From Paraburkholderia phenazinium (GTDB lineage Bacteria > Pseudomonadota > Gammaproteobacteria > Burkholderiales > Burkholderiaceae), in the NCBI RefSeq assembly GCF_900141745.1, contig NZ_FSRM01000002.1, positions 2,914,001-2,978,000 on the forward strand: a DNA stretch of 64,000 nt. Reading direction: 5' to 3'. The notes beneath the pieces are model-generated. The model was given only the letters and a program-made list of their open reading frames with translations, was not told where the DNA came from and ran no database searches. Made by a program: the position numbers and the translations under genes. Below are positions 34,659 through 43,199 of the stretch, one piece after another; within the stretch, counting starts at the first letter, position 1; each line of letters starts with the position of its first letter.

Positions 34659-35957
34659 ATGAACCAGCCTGCGCAAGAGGTTCCCAAGGTCGGCAACCAG
34701 CTTGTCGAGGCCGCGCTCGACGCCCAGCAGCAAGGCGACTTCGCAGGCGCCGAGCGTCTCTACCGCCAGGCGCTCGAAGCCGACCGCCATAACGGTATCG
34801 CCCTCAACAACCTGGCGAACCTCCTCCGCACGTCCGGACGTTTCACTGACGCAGTGGATCACTACCGGCACGCACTCGAAGCGATGCCGGATAGCGCGCC
34901 GATCCGCTCGAATCTGGCCGACACGCTGGAAACCCTGCAACGCTACGACGAAGCCGAGGCCGAACATCGCCGCGCGCTCGAACTGCAGCCCGATTACGCC
35001 GAAGCGCGCTACAACTATGCGCTTCTGCTGCTCGCCGCCGGCCGATATGCCGAAGGCTGGCCTTACTACGAAGCACGCTCAGAGGTCTTCCACGAGCACG
35101 GCGAATTGCCGTTTCCGCGCTGGCATGGCGAAGACCTGCAAGGCAAGACGTTGTTGCTGTTGCCCGAGCAAGGCTACGGGGACACCATCCAGTTCGTGCG
35201 CTACGCAAGCCTGCTGAAGACGCGCGGGCTGGCGAAGCTTTCGGTGATCTGCAAGCCAGCGCTTGCGCCGCTGCTACGCACGGTGCAGGGCATCGATGCG
35301 CTGATTTGCAACCCGCAAGGTCTGCACCTGCACGACTACTGGGATTCGCTGCTGAGCCTGCCCTGCCGCTTCGGCACGACGCTCGAGTCGATCCCTGTCC
35401 GGATTCCGTATGTCGGCGTCTTTGCCAACCGTCTCGAGTCGTGGCGTCAGCGTCTGCCGAACGACGGCGTCCGCATCGGACTCGTGTGGAAGGGCAACCC
35501 CGAGCATGAGAACGATGCGAACCGCTCCGTACCTCACTTCTCTGCGTTACAGCCGCTGTGGTCCGTGCCCGGCGTGCGCTTTGTCAGCCTGCAGGTGGGC
35601 GGCGCGGAGACCGAGGCGCGGGAATGCGCGGCACAACAGCCGGCCCTGTGTCTCGGCGACGAGATTCGCGATTTCGGCGATACCGCCGCCATCATCGGGC
35701 AACTCAATCTGGTGATCTGCGTCGATACCGCCGTCGCCCATCTGGCGGGCGCGCTCGGCGTCGCGTGCTGGGTGATGCTGCCGCGCCGGAGCGTCGACTG
35801 GCGCTGGCAGCGCGCAGGCATGCGCTCGCCGTGGTATCCCAAGGACCTGTATCTGTTCCGTCAAGGCGAAGCGGGGTGGCGAGGCGTAATCGGCGACGTG
35901 CGCAACGCGCTGGCCGACATCCTGCGCGACGCGCCAGAAGCGGACGCGGGCCGCTAA
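34659..35957 (+). CDS. TPR protein with GT9-like glycosyltransferase C-terminal domain
   Basis: A 432-residue protein. Residues 10-135 hold three to four TPRs (GDFAGAERLYRQALEADRHN, GRFTDAVDHYRHALEAMPDS, QRYDEAEAEHRRALELQPDY). The remainder resembles a GT-B heptosyltransferase fold (LLLLPEQGYGDTIQFVRYA, IGLVWKGNPEHENDANRSVP, ICVDTAVAHLAGALG). Such fusions are thought to glycosylate proteins or cell-surface components, with the TPRs choosing the target. It is a single-gene unit here with no flagellin or LPS gene adjacent. Confidence 0.75.
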   Translation: MNQPAQEVPKVGNQLVEAALDAQQQGDFAGAERLYRQALEADRHNGIALNNLANLLRTSGRFTDAVDHYRHALEAMPDSAPIRSNLADTLETLQRYDEAEAEHRRALELQPDYAEARYNYALLLLAAGRYAEGWPYYEARSEVFHEHGELPFPRWHGEDLQGKTLLLLPEQGYGDTIQFVRYASLLKTRGLAKLSVICKPALAPLLRTVQGIDALICNPQGLHLHDYWDSLLSLPCRFGTTLESIPVRIPYVGVFANRLESWRQRLPNDGVRIGLVWKGNPEHENDANRSVPHFSALQPLWSVPGVRFVSLQVGGAETEARECAAQQPALCLGDEIRDFGDTAAIIGQLNLVICVDTAVAHLAGALGVACWVMLPRRSVDWRWQRAGMRSPWYPKDLYLFRQGEAGWRGVIGDVRNALADILRDAPEADAGR

Positions 35958-35994
35958 CGCCATCCGGGAACGGAACCCGTTTCGGCCCACCGCT

Positions 35995-36441
35995 TCAGTT
36001 CGTCTTGCACAGCACGGCTGTCATGATCAGCGGCATGACTTCATGCACCACCGCGTCGCTGCCGGCATCCTGCAGGTGGGTTTTGACAGACTCGCTGGAC
36101 CCGAAGACGACCACCCCATACAGCGAGCCGGCCATCGCCTGGCCGCTGCCCTTGTGAAACAGCTCGTCGTTCTGATCGTAGCCGAGTACGGCGTAGACAC
36201 GGAAACCGAACGCCGTCAGCTGGCTGCCGCGAGTCGGACGGAACGCGTTGACGGAGTTGGCTTCCACGTGCATCGGTTGCGCTTCGATGAACTGGTCGCT
36301 TTGCAGGGAAGTAATGAAGGCGTGCGCGTTCGAGCTGCAGTCCAGCTGCGCATCGAGCTCGTGCGCGGCCGAGGGGATCGCATAGAGTACTGCGCCAGCC
36401 GCAGCCAGCACCCCAAGCGCGTTGGGAAAGCACATTCTCAT
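35995..36441 (-). CDS. Small exported protein of unknown function
   Basis: A 148-residue protein. The chosen start at 36441 leaves a clear signal peptide (MRMCFPNALGVLAAAGAVLY, cleavage after SAAH). The mature part has two cysteines that could form a disulfide (LDCSSNAHAF and VLCKTN). I recognise no domain. It is convergent with the TPR-glycosyltransferase gene. The ribosome binding site is weak. Confidence 0.6.
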   Translation of the reverse strand: MRMCFPNALGVLAAAGAVLYAIPSAAHELDAQLDCSSNAHAFITSLQSDQFIEAQPMHVEANSVNAFRPTRGSQLTAFGFRVYAVLGYDQNDELFHKGSGQAMAGSLYGVVVFGSSESVKTHLQDAGSDAVVHEVMPLIMTAVLCKTN

Positions 36442-36747
36442 GGTGATGCAACCCCTATCCTGGCAGTATGCGGCGTGGGGAGCCAGTTCCCAACCTAGGG
36501 CCTTTGCTCCGCTCCTTCTGTACGGCACCCATCAATGCAGATTACGTAGGCTTTCAACGACGCATCACGGCCCGCTGTCCCTGCCCGTTTGTACGCCTGG
36601 CCGGTTCGTCCTCCAGCCGCTCGCGCCGCAACTGGAGCATTTCGCGCCGTCGTTGGTCATTTTGTCGCAAACCGCTCGAACGTGGCGGCCACCTGACCGA
36701 ACATCCGTGTCATCGAATCCCTCGATATAGACACGGAGTCCGCCGCC
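36442..36747. other. Intergenic region, no gene seen
   Basis: About 306 bp between a divergent exported-protein gene and the DUF6622 gene. It should hold both promoters. I saw no clear operator, RNA gene or convincing repeat. Confidence 0.4.
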
Positions 36748-37260
36748 ATGTTCACTACCATCGTTCTAGAGACGCCTCACTGGGTCTGGGGCGTGCTTGC
36801 CGCCCTGATCGTCATGGGTTTCAAGCAGACCGTCCCGCGCCGCCGGTCGCTGCGCAGCGCCACCGCCTTGCCGCTGGTAATGGTGCTGCTGTCGCTCTAT
36901 GGTGTTGCGTCAGCTTTTTCCAGCCAGCCGCTGGCGCTGCTGGCCTGGGCCACCGGGGTCGCCGCCACTCTGGCACTTTCACAGGGCTTGCGGGTGTGGA
37001 ACGGGATTCGCTGGCTGGAGCCGGAGCGCAGCGTGCTGATGCCCGGCAGCTGGCTGCCGCTCGGACTGTTGCTGGGGCTGTTCCTGTTCAAGTATTCGGT
37101 TGGCTTCACGCTCGCGACCGACCATGCCCTTGCCGCCGACGCCGGTGTCGCCGGCTTCGTGGGCCTCGTGTATGGCGCGTTTAGCGGCGTCTTCCTCGCC
37201 CGCGCGCTCGAGGTCTGGCGCGCGGTTCGCCAGGCGTTGCCGCGCGACACGGTTTATTGA
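36748..37260 (+). CDS. DUF6622-like membrane protein
   Basis: A 170-residue protein with about five hydrophobic helices (WVWGVLAALIVMGF, LPLVMVLLSLYGVASAF, LALLAWATGVAATLAL, WLPLGLLLGLFLFKYSVGF, VAGFVGLVYGAFSGVFLA). It matches, from memory, small membrane proteins annotated DUF6622. Its stop codon TGA overlaps the ATG of the following LytS-type kinase gene (TGATG), so it is translationally coupled and may be an accessory or sensing component of that kinase. Confidence 0.6.
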   Translation: MFTTIVLETPHWVWGVLAALIVMGFKQTVPRRRSLRSATALPLVMVLLSLYGVASAFSSQPLALLAWATGVAATLALSQGLRVWNGIRWLEPERSVLMPGSWLPLGLLLGLFLFKYSVGFTLATDHALAADAGVAGFVGLVYGAFSGVFLARALEVWRAVRQALPRDTVY

Positions 37261-38507
37261 TGCATCCACACACGCAATCGTCGACGCGCGGACGATCTGG
37301 CGCACCCACGGACCAGCTACAATCCGCTGCTCGTGGCACCGCGCCAACGCGGGCCTCCAACCTGCTTGCCCTCTCGCGCGACGAGCAACTGAACCCGGAC
37401 CGCCGCATGCCCACGTATCGTGTCGTTTTCGGATGGCTTTGGCGTGAGCTGAGAATCACCCTTCTCATCTCGCTGGCGGCCACATTCCTGTTCGGCCCGT
37501 TTTCGGACAGCGCGTTTGTCCCGGATCTGATCTACACCTTCACCGTCGCGCTATGCATTCAGGCGTTGATTGAAGCGGGCCGCTATGGTTTGTCGGCCAG
37601 CTTCATGCGCCGCGGCACCGCGCGCCTGACCGGGATGTCGCCCGAGAGCGCCGCCGCCCAGCGCCCCTGGCCGGGGTGGGGGCTGATGGTGCCGTGGATC
37701 GCAATGTCCGCCGTCGTGGGCTATCTCGGCGGCCACACGCTCGGCGATCTGTTGACCGGCACGCATCACGCGCCGCTTGGCTTCCTGCGCAATTTTCAGT
37801 CGCTGCTGCCGTCACTTTTGCCGACGTTTGCGCTTGCGATCGGTTGTACCTACTTTTTCTATGCGCGTGGCCGGCTTGCCGCCACCGAAGCGCAAGCAGA
37901 AGCCGCGCGGCGCACTGCCGTCGAAAATCAGCTCAGACTGCTGGTCTCGCAACTCGAACCGCATATGCTGTTCAATACGCTGGCCAACCTGCGCGTGCTG
38001 ATCGGCCAGGACCCGCAACGAGCGCAGGCCATGCTCGATCATCTGAACGGTTTTCTGCGCGCCACGCTCGATGCCTCGCGCTCGGATTCGCACGCGCTCT
38101 CCGCCGAGTTTGCGCGAATCGGCGATTACCTCGAGCTGATGCAGGTTCGCATGGGGCCGCGTCTCACAGGGAAGCTCGATCTGCCCGACGAGTTGAGCAG
38201 CCTGCCCGTGCCGCCGCTGCTGCTGCAACCGCTGGTCGAAAACGCGATCAAGCATGGGCTCGAGCCGAGCGTGGCCGGCGGCCGGATCGAAGTTGCGGCA
38301 CGGCGCGAGGGCCAGGAGTTGTTGCTGAGCGTGCGCGATACCGGCGTGGGGCTCGGCGCGGTGCCCGCGCATGGCAGCCGCTTCGGCATGCAACAAGTGC
38401 GCGAAAGGCTCGCCGCGCTGTACGGCAGCGCGGCCTCCCTTGAATTGACCACGCCCGATGACGGCCTCGGCGGCGCGCTTGCTGTCGTGCGCATTCCGGT
38501 CACCTGA
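37260..38507 (+). CDS. LytS/YehU-type sensor histidine kinase
   Basis: A 415-residue membrane kinase. About four transmembrane helices (residues 60-210) are followed by a short coiled linker, the His_kinase domain (QLRLLVSQLEPHMLFNTLAN, with the phosphoacceptor His) and an HATPase domain (LVENAIKHGLEPS, VRDTGVGLG, GMQQVRERLAALYG). It pairs with the LytTR regulator gene 41 bp downstream. The ATG at 37260 overlaps the upstream stop; an internal ATG at 37407 gives a tidier membrane domain, and the first 50 residues look non-native. Signal unknown. Confidence 0.85.
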   Translation: MHPHTQSSTRGRSGAPTDQLQSAARGTAPTRASNLLALSRDEQLNPDRRMPTYRVVFGWLWRELRITLLISLAATFLFGPFSDSAFVPDLIYTFTVALCIQALIEAGRYGLSASFMRRGTARLTGMSPESAAAQRPWPGWGLMVPWIAMSAVVGYLGGHTLGDLLTGTHHAPLGFLRNFQSLLPSLLPTFALAIGCTYFFYARGRLAATEAQAEAARRTAVENQLRLLVSQLEPHMLFNTLANLRVLIGQDPQRAQAMLDHLNGFLRATLDASRSDSHALSAEFARIGDYLELMQVRMGPRLTGKLDLPDELSSLPVPPLLLQPLVENAIKHGLEPSVAGGRIEVAARREGQELLLSVRDTGVGLGAVPAHGSRFGMQQVRERLAALYGSAASLELTTPDDGLGGALAVVRIPVT

Positions 38508-38548
38508 GAAGCGCGAACAGCCTGAGCTGACTGCGCGCCAACCTATCC

Positions 38549-39415
38549 ATGTCGACTTCAATCATGATGAACGCCACCGCCCTGATCGCCGAAGACGAAC
38601 CTTTGCTGGCCGCCAACCTGCAAGCCGAGCTAGCCCGCTTGTGGCCCGAACTGCGTGTCGTCGCGAGTGTCGGCGACGGTGCGTCTGCGCTTGAGCAGGG
38701 TCTCGCGTTGCAGCCCGACCTGTTGTTCCTCGATATCCGCATGCCGGGGATGAGCGGGCTGGATGCCGCGCAGGCGCTGGCCGAGGATTGGCCCGATACG
38801 GGCCGTCCACTGCCACTGCTGGTGTTCGTCACGGCGTACGACGAATATGCGCTGCGCGCCTTCGAACGCGCGGCGCTCGACTATGTCCTGAAGCCGGTGC
38901 AGACCGAGCGGCTGGCGAAGACCTGCGCGCGCCTGCAGACAGCGTTGCAGGCGCGTGAGCAACCGCAGGCCGCGCAAGCGGGGCTCGCGCCGATGATCGA
39001 TCAGTTGCGTGCGTTGTTCGGTGCCGCGGGGCAAGAGTTGCCGGGCGCGTCAGCTGCATCCGGGCTGGCAGCCGCAGCCACGGTTAGCGCACCGTTGCGC
39101 ATGATCCAGGCAAGCGCCGGCAACACGATCACGATGGTCCCAGTGGGCGAGGTGCTGTACTTCGAGGCAGCGGACAAATACGTCCGGGTCATCACGGCCG
39201 AGCGAGAGCACCTGATTCGCACCTCGCTGCGCGAGCTGCTGCAGCAACTGGATTCGCAGCAATTCTGGCAGATCCATCGCGGCACGGTAGTGCGTGCCGA
39301 TGCGATTGCCAGCGCCTCGCGCGACGAGTCGGGCAAGCTCACGCTCAGCCTGCGCGACCATGCGGCAAAGCTAAGCGTGAGCCGGCTCTACGCCGACCAG
39401 TTCAAGGGTATGTAG
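38549..39415 (+). CDS. LytTR-family response regulator
   Basis: A 288-residue regulator. A receiver occupies residues 10-125 (ALIAEDEPLLAANL, phospho-Asp in LLFLDIRMPGMSG, VFVTAYDEYALRAF), then an Ala/Gln-rich linker, then a LytTR DNA-binding domain from about residue 185 (VGEVLYFEAADKYVRVITAE, FWQIHRGTVVRADAI, LSVSRLYADQFKGM). It is the cognate partner of the upstream LytS-type kinase. It probably controls genes with paired 9-bp LytTR repeats, which I did not find nearby. Confidence 0.9.
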   Translation: MSTSIMMNATALIAEDEPLLAANLQAELARLWPELRVVASVGDGASALEQGLALQPDLLFLDIRMPGMSGLDAAQALAEDWPDTGRPLPLLVFVTAYDEYALRAFERAALDYVLKPVQTERLAKTCARLQTALQAREQPQAAQAGLAPMIDQLRALFGAAGQELPGASAASGLAAAATVSAPLRMIQASAGNTITMVPVGEVLYFEAADKYVRVITAEREHLIRTSLRELLQQLDSQQFWQIHRGTVVRADAIASASRDESGKLTLSLRDHAAKLSVSRLYADQFKGM

Positions 39416-39483
39416 CCCGGCGGCGCATGCTCGCCGCAGACGTTCATATTCGTTTGCAGCGAGGCAACGTCGCCTCGCTGCTC

Positions 39484-40512
39484 TCACCCAACCGTATTCC
39501 AGCGCGCATCCGCGACCGTCAGTTTCTTTGGAATCAGCTTGAGATCGGTGAACGTATCGGCAATCTGCTGCTGATACGCGAGCGTGGCATCGGTGATCGG
39601 TTGCACGCCGTAACCGGCGCGTCCCAACGCGACTTCGAGTGTGGCCGCGTCGAGACCCACCAGCGGCGACAACTGCGCCGCCACGGCCGGGATGTTATTG
39701 CGTCCCCACTCGTCGACCTGATTGAGTTCGTCGAGCAGCGCATGCAATACCTGGGGCTGCGCCTGGGCGAACTTGCGGGTGGCGACGTAATACTGGGTGT
39801 TGCGCACAATCCCGTCTCCGTTGGTCAGGACACGTGCGTTTGCCTGACGTTCGATAGCCGCGAGATAGGGATCCCAGATCACCCACGCGTCGACGCTGCG
39901 CTGGACAAATGCCGCACGCGCATCGGCGGGCGTCAGATAGACCGGCTGGATGTCGGTGTACGCCAGACCGGCGCGCTGCAGCGCCTTGACCAGCAGAAAG
40001 TGAACATTCGAGCCACGGTTCAGCGCGACCTTTTTGCCACGCAGATCGGCCACCGTGCGGATCGGCGAATCCTGTTGCACTACCAATGCTTCGCCTTTGG
40101 GCGCAGGCGGTTCGTTGGCGATATAGACAAAGTCCACGCCTGCAGCCTGCGCAAAAATGGGCGGCGTTTCGCCGACCGTGCCGACGTCCACCGCGCCCGC
40201 ATTCAATCCTTCGAGCAGTTGAGGCCCGGCGGGAAATTCAAGCCATTGCACGCTCACGCCTTGCGGCGCGAGCTTCTTTTCGAGCGTGCCACGGGCCTTC
40301 AGGACGACGAAGTTGCCGTATTTCTGGAAGCCGATGCGCAGCGTCTTCGAGTTGCCCTCGGCCAGCGCGGCCTGACTCGACAGCAACACGCCTGCGCCAC
40401 CGGCAAGAACGGCACCCGTCCCGGCTGCCAGCGCCGCGGCAGCTTTCAGAAGCGAGCGGCGGCTCGAATCGACCGGCTGCGGGTTGCGGATAGAGTGTCC
40501 TGATGAAGCCAT
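39484..40512 (-). CDS. SsuA-type aliphatic sulfonate ABC transporter substrate-binding protein
   Basis: A 342-residue periplasmic binding protein of the SsuA/TauA/NrtA family (LRIGFQKYGNFVVLKARGTL, VDVGTVGETPPIFAQAAGVD, KKVALNRGSNVHFLLVKAL). The N terminus carries a twin-arginine segment (SSRRSLLKAAAALAAGTGAV), so export could be by Tat. The start at 40512 follows AGAGGA. No SsuB ATPase, SsuC permease or SsuD monooxygenase is adjacent, so it is an orphan binding protein. Nearby sulfite dehydrogenase genes give only a loose sulfur link. Confidence 0.8.
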   Translation of the reverse strand: MASSGHSIRNPQPVDSSRRSLLKAAAALAAGTGAVLAGGAGVLLSSQAALAEGNSKTLRIGFQKYGNFVVLKARGTLEKKLAPQGVSVQWLEFPAGPQLLEGLNAGAVDVGTVGETPPIFAQAAGVDFVYIANEPPAPKGEALVVQQDSPIRTVADLRGKKVALNRGSNVHFLLVKALQRAGLAYTDIQPVYLTPADARAAFVQRSVDAWVIWDPYLAAIERQANARVLTNGDGIVRNTQYYVATRKFAQAQPQVLHALLDELNQVDEWGRNNIPAVAAQLSPLVGLDAATLEVALGRAGYGVQPITDATLAYQQQIADTFTDLKLIPKKLTVADARWNTVG

Positions 40513-40687
40513 ATGCGTCCTCTGGTGGTTCGTAGCGGCTCGTCCGGCCGCAAATGCGGCGGCGCCATCGCCGCGGCGCTCCCTAGGATAAGGACGCGCC
40601 GCCACGCAGCGAACCAATCATTACGCATATGCAAAGCATGGCGGGTGGAAAAGACGACAGGCGGCACATGCCGCCTGCCGTCCTGCT

Positions 40688-41224
40688 TTACGGCGCTGCC
40701 GGGAAATCCAGCGTCGTGTCGTTCACCCGGTTCACGAGGTTGGTGAAGGTGATGGACGTGATGGCGAGAATCACTTCGACCACCTGCTGTTCGCTGTAGC
40801 CGGCCGCGCGCACTGCATCGAGCTCATCTGCGGGAACCGTACCGTGCGTAGTTACGAGCGTCCGTACGAAGCGCACCAGCGCATCGCGCTTCGCGTCGCC
40901 GGTTTCGGCGCCTGCACGCACCTGCTTCATGGTGTCCTGCGACAGGCCGGCGAACTTGCCCATCAGCGTGTGAGCGGCGAGACAGTAATCACAGCCGGCC
41001 ACTTCGCTGACAGCGAGCTTGATCACTTCGATATCGGACTTCGCCAGGCTGCTGCTTGCCAGCACGGCTTCCACACCGAGAAGCGCGCCAAGTGCGGCGG
41101 GGCTGTGCGTGCCGATGGTCGCGTAAGCGTTAGGCACCTTGCCGGCGGCCTTCTTGATCTTCGCGAACACTTCAGCGGTGGCGCCAGTCGCTTCTTGAGG
41201 GTTGATGGTAGAAAGACGGGACAT
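40688..41224 (-). CDS. AhpD-like / carboxymuconolactone-decarboxylase-family protein
   Basis: A 178-residue all-helical protein. The redox motif AGCDYCLAAHTLMGKFAG holds the CxxC and the His seen in AhpD-type alkylhydroperoxidases and related peroxidase-like proteins. A carboxymuconolactone decarboxylase function is less likely because that enzyme lacks CxxC. GGAG precedes the ATG at 41224. It is separate from the ahpCF genes elsewhere in the window. Probably a thiol-dependent peroxidase for organic peroxides. Confidence 0.85.
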   Translation of the reverse strand: MSRLSTINPQEATGATAEVFAKIKKAAGKVPNAYATIGTHSPAALGALLGVEAVLASSSLAKSDIEVIKLAVSEVAGCDYCLAAHTLMGKFAGLSQDTMKQVRAGAETGDAKRDALVRFVRTLVTTHGTVPADELDAVRAAGYSEQQVVEVILAITSITFTNLVNRVNDTTLDFPAAP

Positions 41225-41378
41225 GATCGACTCCTTGAGGTCTGGGTTTATCTGCTAGCCATGTCGTATGGCATGGAAGTCAGTGTAGCCAGTCTCAGCG
41301 AGTTAATTAATGCCACAATCGAGCAATTTTATGCTCAAACGTCTCATCGAATCAGAGAGTTGCTCCGACGGTCCGGGT

Positions 41379-42509
41379 CTAATAATGCCCGCTCAACGAT
41401 CCCCGCCCACGCGTTGTCGTGCGCGGCAGTTCGATGGAAAACACCGTTCCGCGCGCCTCATCCGACTGCATGCTGACCTCGCCGCCGTGCATCTGGACGA
41501 TCTCCCGCACGATGTGCAGGCCAAGGCCCAGGCCTTCGCGCGGCCGCCCGCCGACGCCGCTCGAACCGAACGCCTTGAACAGATGCGGCACGACGTCCGC
41601 TGGTATCACGCCGCCGTTCGTGACGCTCAGCTTAATCGTCTCATCGTTGCTGGCGTCGACCTTGACGATAATGCTGCAGCCGGGCTCACCGTGATGCAGC
41701 GCGTTGTTGATCAGGTTGGAGATGGCTTGCCACATCAGATCGGTATCCCAACGGCCGGCCGAATTCCCCTCGCTCAGAAAAAAGATCCGGTCGGCGCCCT
41801 TGTGCGTGGCGAATTCGTCGATCACCGATTTGCACAGCGCCGCCAGCTCGGTCGAGCGCGGTTGCAGTTGCAGCCGCCCGCCTTGCAGGCGTGCCAGATT
41901 GAGCAGTTGATCCACCATGCGCGCCATGCGCAGCGAACTGCTCTTGATGCGCGTGGCGGTCGTGGTCACCTGCTCGCTCCCCCCCACGCGCATCAGATAC
42001 TCCGCCGAAGCCAGCACCGCGCCGAGCGGCGTGCGCAGATCGTGGCCGAGCACCGCCATCAGCATTTCGTTGGCTTCGAGCATCTGACGCGTCGTCACCA
42101 GTTGCGCGGCGAGCTGGCGCTTCTGCTGTTCGAGCTGCACGAAAACATCCACCTTCGATTGCAGGATGCGCGGGTCGAACGGCTTGTAGAGAAAGTCCAC
42201 GGCGCCGGCTTCGTAGCCGCGAAACGTGCGCGAGGCGTCCTGCGCGGTTGCCGTCAGAAAGATGATCGGCACATGCGAGGTACGCGGGCTGCCGCGCATG
42301 AGCGCGGCCAGCTCGAAGCCGTTCATGCCCGGCATGTTGACGTCGAGAATGGCCAGCGCCACTTCGTGTTTGAGCAGCAGGTCCAGTGCCGCCGTGCCGG
42401 AATCGGCCACCAGCAGGTTGATCTCCGGCCGGGTCAGCGACGCCTGAAGCGCCATGATGTTATGCGCGATGTCGTCGACGATCAGAATGTTGACAGTGGG
42501 ATTCGTCAT
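41379..42509 (-). CDS. Receiver-histidine kinase hybrid (REC-HisKA-HATPase)
   Basis: A 376-residue soluble protein. An N-terminal receiver (ILIVDDIAHNIMAL, phospho-Asp in LAILDVNMPGMNG, TATAQDASRTFRGYEAGAVD) is followed by a short coil, a HisKA domain (MAVLGHDLRTPLGAVLAS, the His is the phosphoacceptor) and an HATPase domain (ISNLINNALHHGEPG, LGLGLHIVREIVQMHGG). Such N-terminal REC kinases act as phosphorelay intermediates. It is last in a four-gene operon after the hybrid kinase, CheR and CheB genes, 9 bp after the CheB stop. Confidence 0.88.
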   Translation of the reverse strand: MTNPTVNILIVDDIAHNIMALQASLTRPEINLLVADSGTAALDLLLKHEVALAILDVNMPGMNGFELAALMRGSPRTSHVPIIFLTATAQDASRTFRGYEAGAVDFLYKPFDPRILQSKVDVFVQLEQQKRQLAAQLVTTRQMLEANEMLMAVLGHDLRTPLGAVLASAEYLMRVGGSEQVTTTATRIKSSSLRMARMVDQLLNLARLQGGRLQLQPRSTELAALCKSVIDEFATHKGADRIFFLSEGNSAGRWDTDLMWQAISNLINNALHHGEPGCSIIVKVDASNDETIKLSVTNGGVIPADVVPHLFKAFGSSGVGGRPREGLGLGLHIVREIVQMHGGEVSMQSDEARGTVFSIELPRTTTRGRGSLSGHY

Positions 42510-42518
42510 GGCATCGGG

Positions 42519-43163
42519 TCAGGATTCACGTTCAATAAAAGCGGGCAGCCGCGCAAGGCGACGCGCCATTGTAGAGGGAGTCAAAATTTCGTCTGCAACG
42601 CCGCGCTCGATCGCGGCGCGCGGCATTTCCGGTGATGAAGCCGTATCAGGTGCCTGAACCCAGGCGGCACCGCCTAACGCGCGCACCGTTGCGAGGCCGC
42701 GCACGCCGTCTTCGTTGGCGCCCGAGAGCAGCAGCGCAAGCAGCCGCTCGCGATACACCCAGGCGGCCGATTCGAACATCACGTCGATCGATGGCCGCGA
42801 AAAACGCACGGCCGCCTCCGTGGACAGCGCCACCGTGCGGTCGTCTTCAACCAGCATGTGATAGCCGGGCGGCGCCACGTAGACGCGGCTCGCGAGAATG
42901 CGCTCGCCCGCGTCGGGTTCGAGCACCGGCAGCGTACTGCGATGGCTGAAGGTTTGCACGAGGTAGCTGAGCGGATCGGCGGGAAGATGGACCACCACCA
43001 TCACGGCAGCGGAGAAGTCGCCCGGCAACGCGGCCAGCAGGCCGTTCAGGACGTCGATGCCGCCCGCCGAGGCGCCGATCGCCACCATCTCGAACGCGCG
43101 CGCGGGCGCCGAAGCGGCCTGGCGTTTCGCGGTAGGAGGTTGTGCGCGCATAGGCAGTCGCAT
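42519..43163 (-). CDS. Stand-alone CheB methylesterase
   Basis: A 214-residue CheB domain without a receiver. The catalytic Ser is in VAIGASAGGIDVLNG, the His in VVHLPADPLSYL and the Asp in LLSGANEDGVRG. It should demethylate or deamidate glutamate side chains on a partner. There is no chemoreceptor in the operon, so the target is open. It starts 36 bp after the CheR stop on the same strand. Confidence 0.85.
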   Translation of the reverse strand: MRLPMRAQPPTAKRQAASAPARAFEMVAIGASAGGIDVLNGLLAALPGDFSAAVMVVVHLPADPLSYLVQTFSHRSTLPVLEPDAGERILASRVYVAPPGYHMLVEDDRTVALSTEAAVRFSRPSIDVMFESAAWVYRERLLALLLSGANEDGVRGLATVRALGGAAWVQAPDTASSPEMPRAAIERGVADEILTPSTMARRLARLPAFIERES

Positions 43164-43199
43164 CAGGATCGGCTGAACGATGTTGGCATGGCGGCGGCG

